Assembly (NCBI GenBank): GCA_015847255.1
Contig: JADLZK010008798.1
Coordinates: forward strand, 1 to 64,000
Length of the DNA: 64,000 bases
DNA from: Hyparrhenia diplandra
Lineage: Eukaryota > Streptophyta > Magnoliopsida > Poales > Poaceae
Direction of reading: 5' to 3'
In this document: positions 34,888-46,659 of the stretch, piece after piece
How positions within the stretch are numbered: position 1 is the stretch's first letter
Layout of the letters: each line of letters opens with the position of its first letter
Translations under genes and position numbers: made by a program
Notes under the pieces: model-generated
Told to the model about the DNA's origin: nothing
What the model saw: only the letters and a program-made list of their open reading frames with translations
Databases searched by the model: none

Positions 34888-36669
34888 CGGCAATGTAACT
34901 TCGAGACATAAAAGAATGTATTAAGAAAAACCGAGAAAACTAATCGGGTAATCATCTAATCAACCCGACAATAATAATAAGTAACAGTAACTTGGCAATG
35001 ATAATGAGTAATAGTAGCATATTCTTAGCATACTTGTGATCCATTTTTTTGCAATTGAGGGCTTCATTCATTCAAGCTTTGAAACACATATTACAATTCT
35101 TAAGCTAATGTAAGATTAATACAAGTTGGGGCTAATCGCCACTCCCCAAACCCGATATCTTTCGTGACTTGCTTTGCTAACATATCGCCTATCGATTGAC
35201 ATACATCATAATAAAATTAGAAAAATTCAAACTAATCTCCTCAATCTCTCTAACGATCGCCGCTAGATAGTGTCTCTTGTATGTTTTCCTTGACCACGAG
35301 GAGCCAATACCGACAATCGGTTTCGAGCTGCAGTCTATCCACCCCAATATATCTTGCGAGTATCATACCATCTCTCGCAAGACAAGACTTCCATCATCGG
35401 TGTGTCTATGCCATGGGGGTACCAACGAGCTCGTCCAAATATGAAGCTTCCAGTCGAGCTCCAGAGAATAGTCCCCGTCGATCCTTGCCCGTAAAACCAC
35501 ATAAAAAGCACCATCAACATTGCATTTGTTCCAGCCCGGTAATGGTGTCTTCCACCCTTGCTTAGTGTCATTGGTTTGCTTGTCTTCTTAGCTTCAGTAA
35601 AAGCTGCCACAAGTCAAAGGCCATATCCACTAACCATCGCACCATCGTCTCCCGATCGGGAGCCGATGTTCACCATGACACCATGTACACAAGCTCAAAT
35701 TCAAAGTAGAGGTCACCACGTAACAAGATAATGCATTTTATAGATCATAGATGGCGAGGATCTTCTGAAACAAGCACCACTTGAACTTACTACACTAAGG
35801 GGTGATCATAGATGGGTTTCGGTACTTCTACTACGGACTCAAAGACCGTGGTGATCACATCAGAATTAGCAATCCATTTTCCATCACCACTATTATAGCC
35901 GCAAAATCTTCTCCCATTTACTATCACCACTATTTCAATATCAATCTTTTATATGCATGAAAAGTAAGCTTTCACAAAAAAATTGTATTATAGAAACCGA
36001 GCCCTATGTCGGGTGTAGATTGAATGACATGTCCGTAAGAAAATGCAGCCAAACAAATTTAACAAAATTGATGCACATACGATTTGACCACGTGAGCAGA
36101 GTTACTATTAACCATTTGTATTTGTATCTGTACTACATATAATGCACAAACAAATTAACTTAAGTACACCCAAAACAATGAACAACTCATTCATATTGAG
36201 AAACAAGCATCGTTGAACTTATAGGGCTAAATATGTAGCAAGAAGGCTCATTTGGTTCGTTTGATTCCTTGCACGGTATTCACGTTGCTTTCTATTCTCG
36301 CTCTTCTCTCGTTGGTTGGTTTCCTCGGCCCTTTTTTCGTGTGCGGTATTCTGTTGTTTTCTATTTCTCTCTTTCCTCTTTATCTTCTCTTCATCGGTTT
36401 ATCTCTTTGGTGCTATAATATTATATTATATATTATGTGTCACGGTTTTGATAAAAAAAATCGATGATGGATCGGAAGCGAATGATGGAACCGAACATAC
36501 CCTTTCCGATTATGTTTGTTATGTCACTAAATGCAGGAAGGACTTCTCGTTTATTCCCCATGATAGATCGGTTATTATTCTGCAAAGACTATGCAAACGT
36601 AAGGTAAAGCAAGAGAAGAGACATTTTTTAGTGGAACACGAGAAGAGACGTTGAATCGAGAACTTGGCC

Positions 36670-39148
36670 AAAACATGGTTGCTAATCAACTCTCTCTAAT
36701 TACAATAAATCTAATAATGAATTCTAATGAATTAGGGTTTCAGGGGAGCTCTGTCCTTTCTTTTATAGCCTTAGGGGATGAATCTCGGTCATTGGATCAA
36801 ACCGATTACATTAGGCGACCTAGATTGGATCTCCAAGTTGGTTGTGAGAAGCTTCTTAAGCCGGACACGAGTCTTGATTACGGGTGGGGCGGACGCCGGG
36901 AACGTGATGATCATGGTCATCCCATGTCCACCCCAAGATGTTTGTATTAGTTCTTACTAGGAAACATGCCCGCAATGCGTTGCAACGAGATGCATAATTT
37001 GTTGTATAACCACTTAGACAATTCATCCTCGAATCGAATCGTATAGCATTTGTGGGACGCACATGGATCTAATTTATCTTGGGACTCGACTTATACCATG
37101 GCTAGACACTACTTTGACATCAAAAGAGAGTAACGAACTACAAAAACACTTTATACTATGACAATACGATTTGTTAATGAGTTGTTATGGAATTAATGTA
37201 CTCCTTGTTGTGGCCACTATGTGAGCTCGGCCGTACGCGAGGCAAAAGCCTTTTTCACGCTCGTCAGGCAAAAATTTGCCGGAGCCCATCCTACTCCGTG
37301 CACGGCAAAGGCGTTGAGTGTCACGGCTTGCGCCGGCAAAGTAAATTCGCCCGCCACGTCATTAAGGCCGTCGGCGGTCGGCAAAGTATTTCCTTTTTTT
37401 TTTTGGCGGCGGGGAATCTAACCCTCGGCGTAGTGGCTTTGTTTGTTTTTTTCAAAAAAATTTGTTGCCGATAGCCACAACCTAGCAATCGGCAAACATC
37501 CCATCTTTTTTGCCGTTGTTGGTTAAGACGCCTGGAAAAACCTTCATTTAAGATATATGAAATAAATACATTTTTCATAATATCTGATTTGTTCAAACGT
37601 GAGCCTTCTTAAGCGGCACATAATTATATAGTTATATTTTTTTGGGGGACAAAGATAGTACAATATTAGCTTAGCCTAGTTTTTATTCTGTTTGAAGAAG
37701 AGAATTTCATACCAAAAGCAAGAAAATATATTTTTTTCACAAGGTGCTTTGCTTCCGTAGATGTAATAACTTGTCCTTCCGTGAGCAGCTAGGGAGCTGG
37801 GCACCATCGATTCATGTGTTTGATAAGAACTCTGTGGACCAAACAAAACTCTAGTTTTGTATTGTGAGGTTCATGTGGTGCGGTAGCTAGATTCCAGCAT
37901 AGCACGCTCGTTTCTGGCAGCTAACATCCGTTGCCCTTCTTCACCCTTCCTGGCTACGAGCAAACGGTGCCGGCCGCTTAACCGAACCAGACAGCTGCCT
38001 CTCTCTATCTTTCACCTCAACAACTGAGCTGCCCCAAATAGTATTGCTGCCGAGGCGAGCCTTGCAAGGTGGAGCCCGAGACAATACACTCGTGCTCCTC
38101 TCCCTCCTCACCCACGCAGCGACGCCGTACCTTCACCGACCCCCTCTCTTTTCCATGGTTGTCACACCTTCTCCTCCCAGCTGCAGCCTCTGCAAGTGGC
38201 TGTAGTGCGGCAACGGCGGTTCCAGGTGCCCCCGCGCTGGATCTGCTCGCTGACAAGTTTGGGTCAGCTTCCTCGTCGCTGACAGGGCGAGAGCCACAAG
38301 GGCATTGTCGCTGATTGTTGGAAATTTGTATATCGGCAGCCGATGGATTAAAATTTCTATGTGTCTGTTGTTTTATTTCCATCCATGGACAATGTCACAT
38401 GTGAGCTTCAAGATCCCCTTCCGTCTGCAGCACAACTTCGCTGGTATAGGTTTGTTAGGTCTGAGTTCTCTGTCCTCTATTTGGTCTTGGTTTCCTCGAT
38501 TCAGATGCACCTTAGATTCGACAGTGCTTGCTTGGCAGTACACCGGAGGAGCCGGCGGTTTCTGATTTGTTCTGCGGTGGCCTAGATTCAACTCAGCGCT
38601 CTTTGGATTTTGGTCTGGTTCGTGGTGGGCATGTTGTGGCTTTGATTTGATGATGAGTTTCCCGTTTAATATTTGGGAAGAATTTCTTGCCTCCCTATCG
38701 GTCTCCAACTCTGAAATTCCATGCCTCCGTGTCGGTCTCCATCTGTTTTTTTTTTCTTGACGTAGAGCGAAGGGATTAGGCTGGAGGATAGAAAAACGAA
38801 GGCAGAAAAAAGGCAGAAAAGAAGGCAGAAAAAAAGTGGGAAAAAAAGGTGAGACTGAAATTTTCTCTCTTTATTAGTAGATATAGGTATAGAAAAGTAA
38901 AAATCATCTTATTGTTTTGCTAACGATGAAACCATCAGTCAACTACTATCGGCCATCCTAGCAACAGTCTATCATGCTAGCAAGACTCGTAGAATAATAA
39001 TGTTATTTATGTTGTTGGGTTCCAAGCAACTCCTGCACAATCTAGTACACATACATACATACATACATACATATAAATTGATAGTTTTTTTTATCATAGA
39101 AACTAATTTAAAAAAAATACATGAGATAGAACTGTCTTTTTAAGGAGA
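36670..39148. repeat. Repeat unit copy B, interrupted by a Helitron
   Basis: Segments 36670-36956 and 38894-39148 together match copy A (33976-34517) in order. The break falls after GTTCTTA and before AAAGTA, which are contiguous in copy A. This gives an internal empty-site comparison for the insertion. Confidence 0.85.
36957..38893 (-). mobile_element. Helitron, 1.94 kb, non-autonomous
   Basis: On minus it starts TCTATACCTATATCTACTAA and ends CGGGCATGTTTCCTAG followed by host T, with a GTTGCAACG palindrome near the 3' tip. That gives the 5'-TC, 3'-CTAG, insertion before T and no target duplication expected of Helitrons. The empty site is visible at 34262-34280. Start-like sequence (CTATACCTACTAATAATAAA) also occurs at 13285. 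No Rep/helicase is seen; GC-rich sequence at 38040-38320 may be captured but is not recognisable. Confidence 0.85.
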
Positions 39149-39530
39149 ATGAGATAGAAAGTTTTTTTTTTTTAAAAAAGAATGAGATAGAAGTATAGAC
39201 CTTGTGGTAGGTGGAACTGGAAGCAGGCCACGACCTAAGCCTCCTGATGATCCATCCAACTATTGGACCTTGATGGGAGGCCCAACAGAGTAATGGCCAT
39301 GGTCCAAATCCCAATCTGTTGGCATCCCAAAACGGCCCATGTTGAACCATGTAGCCTATGTGCTGCGCCAAACTCCCACCCCACGCAATCCCGACTCGAA
39401 CGACGCCGACGGAGGGCAGCGAGGGTTTAGAAGACGGGAAGCCGCCGACGAGGAGAACGAAGACTCGGCGAGGGAGAGCTACACCCACCCCGACGGAGAA
39501 GCTGTTTCGAATCGCAGCGAAGCAGAGGAG
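38894..39530. promoter_or_regulatory. CDC123 upstream region with GGCCCA elements
   Basis: The first half is repeat copy B. Then GGCCCA occurs at 39269 and 39334 (TGGGCC on the other strand). These are Site II-type elements common upstream of plant translation and housekeeping genes. No clear TATA box was seen. Confidence 0.45.
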
Positions 39531-40813
39531 ATGCTTCTCGAGGAGCTGCTCCGGTGCCAGATCCACGAGTGGTACCCAGCCTTCCGCCGCCACTCCATCC
39601 CCACCGTCATCATCCCGCTCCCCGCCTCCTTCCTCCGCTACCTCGTCGGCCAGCCAGCCTACCCCGACCCCGACGCCGAAGCCGACGCTGATGAGGAGCC
39701 GCTTCCCTTCCTCCTCCCTGCGATAACTTCCGGCCGCCAGGCCTTCGCACCCATCCATGCGCACCACCCCGACCCCGACTCCCTCCTCAACTCCGACATC
39801 TTCTTCGGCTCCAGCGATGAAGACGTCTTCGACCCCGACGCCGACCACCCGCGCCCGTCCCGAGTTCCCGGAGCTGGAGGCGGCCATCGACGCCGGCATC
39901 GCCGAGCCCAGGCGGCGCCGCGCTCCCAAGCTCAACTGGAGCGCACCCAAAGGATGCCACCTTCATGTTGCCGATGGCACGGCTCGGTGCACGTGCTTCG
40001 CCGAGGTTGCCATGCTGCTCCGCTCCTCCGACTGCGTGGCCCACGACCTTGCCTCCGCGCGACAATCTTGCGAGGATTTCGTGCGCCCGGAGGGTGCCGA
40101 CGGAATGCCCAAAATGTTAGTGCCGGTGCCGAGGTAGGTGCTCGACCAAATGCTGATGAGACTCGTGGCAGTGAAGGCATTAATGAAGCTCCAAGTAATT
40201 CAAGCAACATAGGTGAGGAGGGAGGCAAGACAGACGATGCAGACTGTGATGTTGAAGATGCAACAGAAGAACATAACGAGAATACTTGGGTGGACGATGG
40301 GTTCCAGTACTACCTTGCCCCTCCGCAAAGTGGTACCCAGGCCTACGCCCTATGTCAGAGTTCCGATGCTTTGTTCGGGAGAGGAAGCTGGTTGCTGTGT
40401 CCCAGAGAGACTCATCAGCTTATTACCCATCACTGCCTGGATGGAGTTCTGAGGTGCAACCAAAAATTGAGGCTTTCTTCGATGAAGTGATTGAGCCACA
40501 GTTTGCTTCAAACAATTATACGCTTGATGCGTATGTGAGGACAGATGGGCGGGTCAAGCTGATAGATTTCAATCCATGGGGTGGTTATACCTTGCCGCTG
40601 CTGTTTACTTGGGAGGAGCTCGAGGAGGAGGGGAGAGGGCCTGAGTTGGAGTTTCGGGTGGTCATGCAGCAGGGTGCAGTGAGGCCAGGATTGATGACAG
40701 CTGTGCCGTATGATATGCTGGATTGGGGAGAGGGGAGTGGCTGGGATGTTTTTCTGAAGAAGGCTGATCAGGAGCTTGACAGACAGATGAACTCACTAGA
40801 TGGTGATTCATGA
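39531..40813 (+). CDS. CDC123: CDC123 homologue (eIF2 assembly chaperone, ATP-grasp fold); several apparent one-base frameshifts
   Basis: CDC123 joins eIF2 gamma to alpha to build the translation initiation factor. I chose the ATG at 39531 because it starts the conserved MLLEELLRCQIHEWYPAFRR. Then come IPTVIIPLPASFLRYL, EEPLPFLLPAITSGRQAF, FPELEAAIDAGIAE, PKLNWSAPK, ARCTCFAEVAMLLRSSDCV, a variable acidic linker, KWYPGLRP, EFRCFVRERKLVAVSQRD and, at the ATP/metal site, VKLIDFNPWGGYTLPLLFTW. The end is DRQMNSLDGDS at 40813, about 427 residues. The blocks lie in three frames. Junctions are near 39850, 39952 (GG), 39973 (G), 40092 (GGG), 40318 (CCCC) and 40327 (AAA), mostly homopolymer-length changes. 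No nonsense substitution is needed. No intron is required. Probably a working gene with consensus errors, otherwise a recent pseudogene. Confidence 0.85.
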
Positions 40814-43800
40814 TTGTGTTTCAGTCAGAACTGTTTGAAGCAGTAGGCACACAATTTAAAGTGATGACTGGTTTTTCCTCACCTGCCACACACTAGAAGT
40901 CACCTGCTTTCTTAAAATTGTTTTGCAGTCTCATGCCACTACACCTTTTGTTTTGGTTATTCTTATTGTGCTACTAGGTTGTTAATGCAGATCACTTCTT
41001 AGTCTGATTGTGTCATGTATCAGTACCAACCTCCCAGATAATTCATATGTGGTTTGGTGAGGCTGATGTTAAGTAAATCTGAGGACTGTATTTTCAGTGA
41101 AAACTTGTAGCCGTTTTGCCCAGCTGCAATGAATTTCCCTTACTTGTCATGGTTGTTTATCTTTGCTCTTTATATCTAAGTTTAGTTTCTTCTTGCTAAC
41201 TTATACTGTGAACCTCGTGTCAATATGTAATGTAACTAGGTCTGGTTTGTTTATCAGTACTTGTGAAGGAGATTAAAGTTAAGAAATAGTTCAAATGATC
41301 TGCAGCTCCTTCCTCCCCCAATAAATTATCATGTCCATAACAGGTCACTGCCTAAAATGAGACTTTAACCAATTTAGAATAGTAGACTCCTATCAGGTTG
41401 GCTTACTAAAACTTGTGGTGCATTCATTGTGATGGAGCTGGAATTGGTTTCTAGTTATGTGTGGAAAGATTGATAGGTAGCCAGCGCTGCTTAGAACTCT
41501 TGGTTGGCCAACCAAAAAATATTATTGTACAGTAATGGAATAGGGGTTTTCGTCATGCATATGCAAAAAATGATGTGTGAAGTATTAGAGGGTATGGGTA
41601 AACCTTTAAACTCTGATAGCGCACACAATTACATCTGATGCTAGATCTGAACTCAGTTAACTTCGTTGAAAGTTCAAACAAAACTATTTTATATAATCAG
41701 TAGCGGTTGCATGATGAACTTTCTTTGCATGTGGATGATAGAGGCTTAAAGTATATAAGGTGTCCTATTTGGCCTATACTTATAGATGTAATATGATGGC
41801 TTATTAGGTGATCCTAGTTAAAGCAGTACAAGCAGACTTATGGTTCGTTATCCCCTGTATATTTGAGCTGAGGCCCATCTGTTGCTTTTGTAGCGGGCCT
41901 CAAGTTTAGTTAAATGTTAAGCTAGCTATTTGGACCTAACTTTACTAAAGCATACTACATATTTACTAGTAAGTTTAAAGCTGAGACCAGGCCAACCAGT
42001 CCCATGTGGTAACTTAGTGGGAATAAATTTGGCCTATAGGAAACAGGTTTGTGATGGGTGTAGCTTTCAGACTCATAGATGACATGTTCTAGTGTGGAAC
42101 TCAGTAATAATGTGGCAGATGGTGCAGCATATTTTGGTCATGCCAGTTAACTGAATGTGTGAACAAGAGTTGCTGGAGAAGCTGATCTTCATGTGTAGAC
42201 TCATACTTTGTGAACTTTCTTCAAGTACCAATAACTCAAAAGTATAATAGGGGTTATCCTTTGAGAAATATTGGTTGATAGTTTGGGACACTGCAGAAGT
42301 AATGAAATATCGCTGTATCATTGAGCAGAAAACCAGGTGATGTAATGCAAGATACATATTTCACCTAGTAAAGACAGTAGGAGTTTGACAGAACAGCATG
42401 ATTACTAGTACACATTTTGTTGCTGTGGTTACATCATATTATTATCTGAATGTTGACTTGACTGTTGCAAGACTGGCCACAACAAGCAATCATTTGAGGT
42501 GACTTGGAATGAAACGCTAACTGATAACCTATCCATCTATTACCATGCCGACTTCCTTGTGGTATTCCTTAGTGCTTTAAGAATTAGAGTTTGTTTGCTT
42601 TAGGATAGAATGAGCTGTATCCTGCTGTTGGTGACAATTGAGTAACGAAAGCAATAGAAGCCTTAGATCAAGATCTGGGTTGTGTTACAAGGTGGAGTTA
42701 TTGCGATCTTAATGATTAATTGATTGTAGTCAGCAAGTACATGAATACTGAATCTTACTCTTGACAGAGTTAAGTTCTTGTTTTATATTGCAGGCTGGAA
42801 CTTCAGCAGAGGAATACAGATGTCCACACAAGGTAAATACATCAGTATTTGTATTTTCGTGGCTGCATGAGGTACTCCCTCCATTCCAAATTGTAAGTCA
42901 TTTTAGATTTTATAGGTACATAGCTTTTGCTATCACTTAGATATACATTGTTTCTAGATATAAATAGTAAAAACTATGAATCTAGCAAAACCAAAATGAC
43001 TTATAATTTGCCAATTTGGAATATAGATGGAGTATTTCACTGCCTCTAACATGGTCACGTCTGCATGACCTTGCGCATATGTCAAATTACAAATGACTTT
43101 GTTAGTAAGTATACTGGCTTGTAGCTGGGACTGAGGCAATGTTAATACTGCAATCTACCATATTAGTTATGCCCTGGCTGGTTGACACCTGTTTCTCATA
43201 TCAACATCACTGAATGACTCAATTGCTATTGCTGTGCTGTCAGACACCTGATTCTGGTCAGCTGAAACCAGAGGAGTAGAGGACGCCGGTGGGTGGTTGC
43301 GTGTGCTGTGTCAACACAACACACTTGTATCATAACACATAGTTGTACAGCCATTATATTGGAGCAACCCAACTCAACCAAGGCATAAAACCATGCTTAG
43401 AACTAATGATATCTAATTATATCTAGTTTGTTGAGAAGTTATCCCCAAAGCATCTGATCAACAAGGAATATATAGTCCAGGCATGCACTAGCTGTTGTTT
43501 ACTTGAAGCGGACGAGTACGTCAGCTCTGGTCTTCAGAGACTGTCTTGATGCTGTATAATACTAGTACATTCTACTTGTGAATTGTGATACTTTGTATAT
43601 CCGATTTTTCAGTTTTATATTGCAGGACGCACGGAGTCGAGTAGGTTGGTGGGTGGAATCTCTACGTGCTGACTGCATCGCACGTCTGTTTGTCTGTTCT
43701 TCACTCTGAGAGATTGCAGGTCCAGGTTTCTCACGGCTGCTGAGGCTGAAGCTGACTCCGGAGGCCAGAGGACATATAGTTTAAGCATTTTCGCAGCAAG

Positions 43801-45230
43801 TGTGACACATGCGCTCAGCATAATTTTTCCAGCACAGTATTGGGCTCTGCTAGCAAGGCCATGTGAAGCTTAGAAAGGCCACTGTTGCAAGGACAATCAA
43901 GCTTTGGTTACTTTTCAGTGTGGTTGGTATATAGCTTCCTGATGAAACGTGAGGGCACGTCGAAGCTTGGAGTGGAGATACCATTGCTGACCTGCCTTGT
44001 TAGGATGCCCATGCATGAAGGTTATCTTCCCTGTACGTAGCAGTACAGCTTATATTATTTAAGGTATGTACGGCTAACTAACTCAGGTAATTAATGTATA
44101 GCCGTCCAGTGTGCTACTAGTGCTCGTGTTTAGCTGAATGCAAGTTGGTAATCATACCGATTATCCATTAACACTATTTTCTTCTAGGTTACAGTGCAGA
44201 AGAATGATGAGTATGTGTAGTTCATGGTTAATTGCACATTTGATGCCTATCTTTCTTCAACCATATTTAAACTGTTTGGAACTCAGAATTGACCATTTGA
44301 GCACTTTTGTCTTTCAGGAAGCCGGATAACCAGATTGGTGTACTCTAATATCACAGGAAGGCCTGTCTCTTGGATGCCTACCTGTTACACATAGGAGGTA
44401 CAGGAGTACATGACACCATTTTGCAGTCATTTTCACACCATATGCTAGTCCCCATCTGTTCCAAATTGTAAGTCAGTTTTAGCTTTGTTCTAAGTCAAAT
44501 TTCTCTAACTTAGATCAATTTACCTCAATATATTTATTAGATACACTATGAAATATATTCTGACATGGGTTCATTCGAGATCATGGATGTCAATATATTT
44601 TCTTTTATAAACTTGGTAGTCTGTGCATGCATGATAATGAAGTTTTTTCTGTATACATGCATATGTATCGATCTTTATTTCTTCTATACTGCACATGGGC
44701 TTGAATATTATGTATGGGGACGGAAGCTGAGATTGCTCGCTAGCTGTTAATACTTCGTGCGTGCACTGGCGTCCAGCTTTAAAAAATAGCTTGGCATTAC
44801 CTAGCTTAGCCAGCTCTGAGGTCCTACCTTTTGTTTTATTATAACAATGCACACAAGCACGAAGTGGCTTTGAATGCCACGTGAAGAGGATCCATCTGTG
44901 GAGGAGTATGTGTGTAAATTAGTGTCTCTCTTCACCACAACATGGGACACCCGTATGCTGCGGCAGCTCTCAAGCTGCCTGTGTCACAAATTACTGCTGC
45001 TTGCCTTAATAGCTGAACTGAACAGATAATTAGGCAAGTATATGTCTGTGACCCTGAGTAGCAGCATGTGTCATGCCATCCATGGTTGTCCTCTTCTTAG
45101 CTAACATAGCAGTGTTCATTTCACCGTGTATGCCAGCTCAATACCTTGCTGGTTAGTGCCTTAGCGGATTACACCAACTTGCTGTCTTAAGTTCCAGAGG
45201 CTAGTAACACCTGCTAGCTTCTACAAAACT
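40814..45230. other. Intergenic between CDC123 and the RSL gene
   Basis: Mostly unique AT-rich DNA with one complete Stowaway MITE and a partial one at 44454-44560. Intron-like 3' ends (TTTATATTGCAG) occur at 42782 and 43615 but no coding exon follows either. Confidence 0.5.
42875..43032. mobile_element. Stowaway MITE
   Basis: Starts CTCCCTCCATTCCAAATTGT, ends with the inverse-type AATATAGATGGAG, flanked by TA on both sides. 158 bases, non-coding. Confidence 0.8.
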
Positions 45231-45232
45231 CT

Positions 45233-45240
45233 CTATATAA
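45233..45240 (+). promoter_or_regulatory. TATA box of the RSL bHLH gene
   Basis: CTATATAA lies 185-192 bases upstream of the ATG at 45425, in keeping with a 5' leader of about 150-160 bases. Confidence 0.6.
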
Positions 45241-45424
45241 GTGGCTGCCGGCCTACAGGTTCCATGCATAGCCAGATCGAGCTAGGCATCCCAGCTAGCT
45301 ACCAAGAACGGAACCCTAGCTGTTTACTTCTTGGCTATCTCCTAAACACGATCAAACAACGCTCTCACGCTCAGTGACACGAAACTAGATAGCTAGCTAA
45401 CTCAGTCCATCCGGGATTAATTAG

Positions 45425-46659
45425 ATGGCTCAGGCGGCAAGCAAGCGCAGTGCTTTGCTCCGGCCAGTGATGTATGAGGATGAACCTTCCTCCATGTCCC
45501 TCGAGCTATTCGGGTACCACCACGGCGTTGTCGTGGACGGTGATGAGGCTGACGGCAGCTCTGCTGCGGCGGCCCTCTCGCTGCAGATCGCCTTCGACGA
45601 CGACAACTTCAAGGGCGGGTGTGACGGCGCCTCGGCTGATTACTACAGCAGCTGGGCTGCCTACGGTGGCTCGGGCGCCACATCCAGCTCCAGCTCGTCG
45701 GTGCTCAGCTTCGAGCAGGCCGGCAGTGGCGGGCAGCATCACCTGACCTATGGCGAAGACGGGTGCGCGCTCTGGATGGACCCGGCTGCTGGCATGGTCG
45801 AGCATCCGGCACAGCAGCAGCACGGATCCGGCTGCAACTTCGGACTCATCGTCAGCCCAGGCAGTTCGCCTGATGATGCTGGCTTACACATTCAGGAGCT
45901 GGGCACCGTCCAGCTGCCTGCCAAGGCGCCACACAAGCGTGCACGCCGGGTAACTATCTAGTCAATATTAAGTCATCTCCAAAAATCAAGGCTAGTTCAT
46001 GCATGGTTGTACGTAAGGATGGATCAAATTAGTCATGATGTGGACACTGGGTTCAAGTGAATAGTAACATGATATTGAATTTGAAGCAGGATGGTGAGGT
46101 GCAAACCTGCAGCGGCGAAGAAGCAGTGTGGTGGCGGGGGCCAGGAAGAGCAAGGCCAAGCCTGCTCCTGCTCCTACCAAGGACCCTCAAAGCGTAGCTG
46201 CAAAGGTTCGAAGAGAGAAGATTGCTGAAAAGCTCAAGGTTCTGCAAGATCTTGTGCCCAATGGCACCAAGGTACGATAATCCATATTCACTATTGCTAT
46301 ATATTGTAGTTTTCCGTTAAGCTGTACTTAGTCAGTATCTATCTTAATAAGTTCACTGGTTCCTATCTGTTAATAATTTGGATGGAAATGGCTCGTGTAG
46401 GTGGACTTGGTCACCATGCTAGAGAAGGCGATCACCTATGTCAAGTTTCTCCAGCTGCAAGTGAAGGTACAGATTCAAGTGCTTTGGCTACCTTCTGCAT
46501 GGGATGATGTCGAGCTTATCTGATCTGATGGATGCATGGTGCATGCAGGTGTTGGCTGCCGATGAGTTCTGGCCTGCACAAGGAGGCAAGGCACCAGAGC
46601 TCTCTCAAGTGAAGGACGCCTTGGATGCCATCTTGTCATCCCAGCAGTACCCTAAATAA
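45425..46659 (+). CDS. RSL-type (root-hair regulator family) bHLH transcription factor, 4 exons
   Basis: Exons 45425-45949, 46090-46271, 46401-46466 and 46549-46659 with GT-AG introns. Exon 1 encodes 175 residues ([20 protein letters not shown], Ser/Gly/Asp-rich, ending KAPHKRARR). Exon 2 holds the basic region and helix 1 ([20 protein letters not shown]), exon 3 the loop and helix 2 ([20 protein letters not shown]), and exon 4 the family C-terminus ([20 protein letters not shown] ... SSQQYPK). RSL factors drive root-hair and other tip-growing cell development. Exon 2 is 182 bases, where 180 would keep frame. The extra bases fall in AAA (46103-46105) and GGGGG (46136-46140), and the duplicate at 30 kb has only four G. 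Other exons keep phase exactly. Likely a functional gene with consensus errors. From memory, rice has an RSL gene beside MFT2 on chromosome 1. Confidence 0.88.

Larger units (their letters stand above)
33784..36956. other. Repeat-dense intergenic region
   Basis: Consists of LTR-like repeats, a Helitron end, a small retroinsertion and a microsatellite (listed separately), plus AT-rich DNA and unrecognised sequence at 35040-36650. No gene is supportable. Confidence 0.5.

Noticed and set aside
39108..39950. 280-codon minus-strand frame
   Set aside because: It lies opposite the CDC123 coding region and its repeat-derived upstream flank; the plus strand carries the recognisable protein.
42782..43640. 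Splice-acceptor-like sites (TTTATATTGCAG) as extra exons of CDC123
   Set aside because: They lie 2-3 kb past the CDC123 stop and are followed by no recognisable coding sequence; at best UTR or chance.
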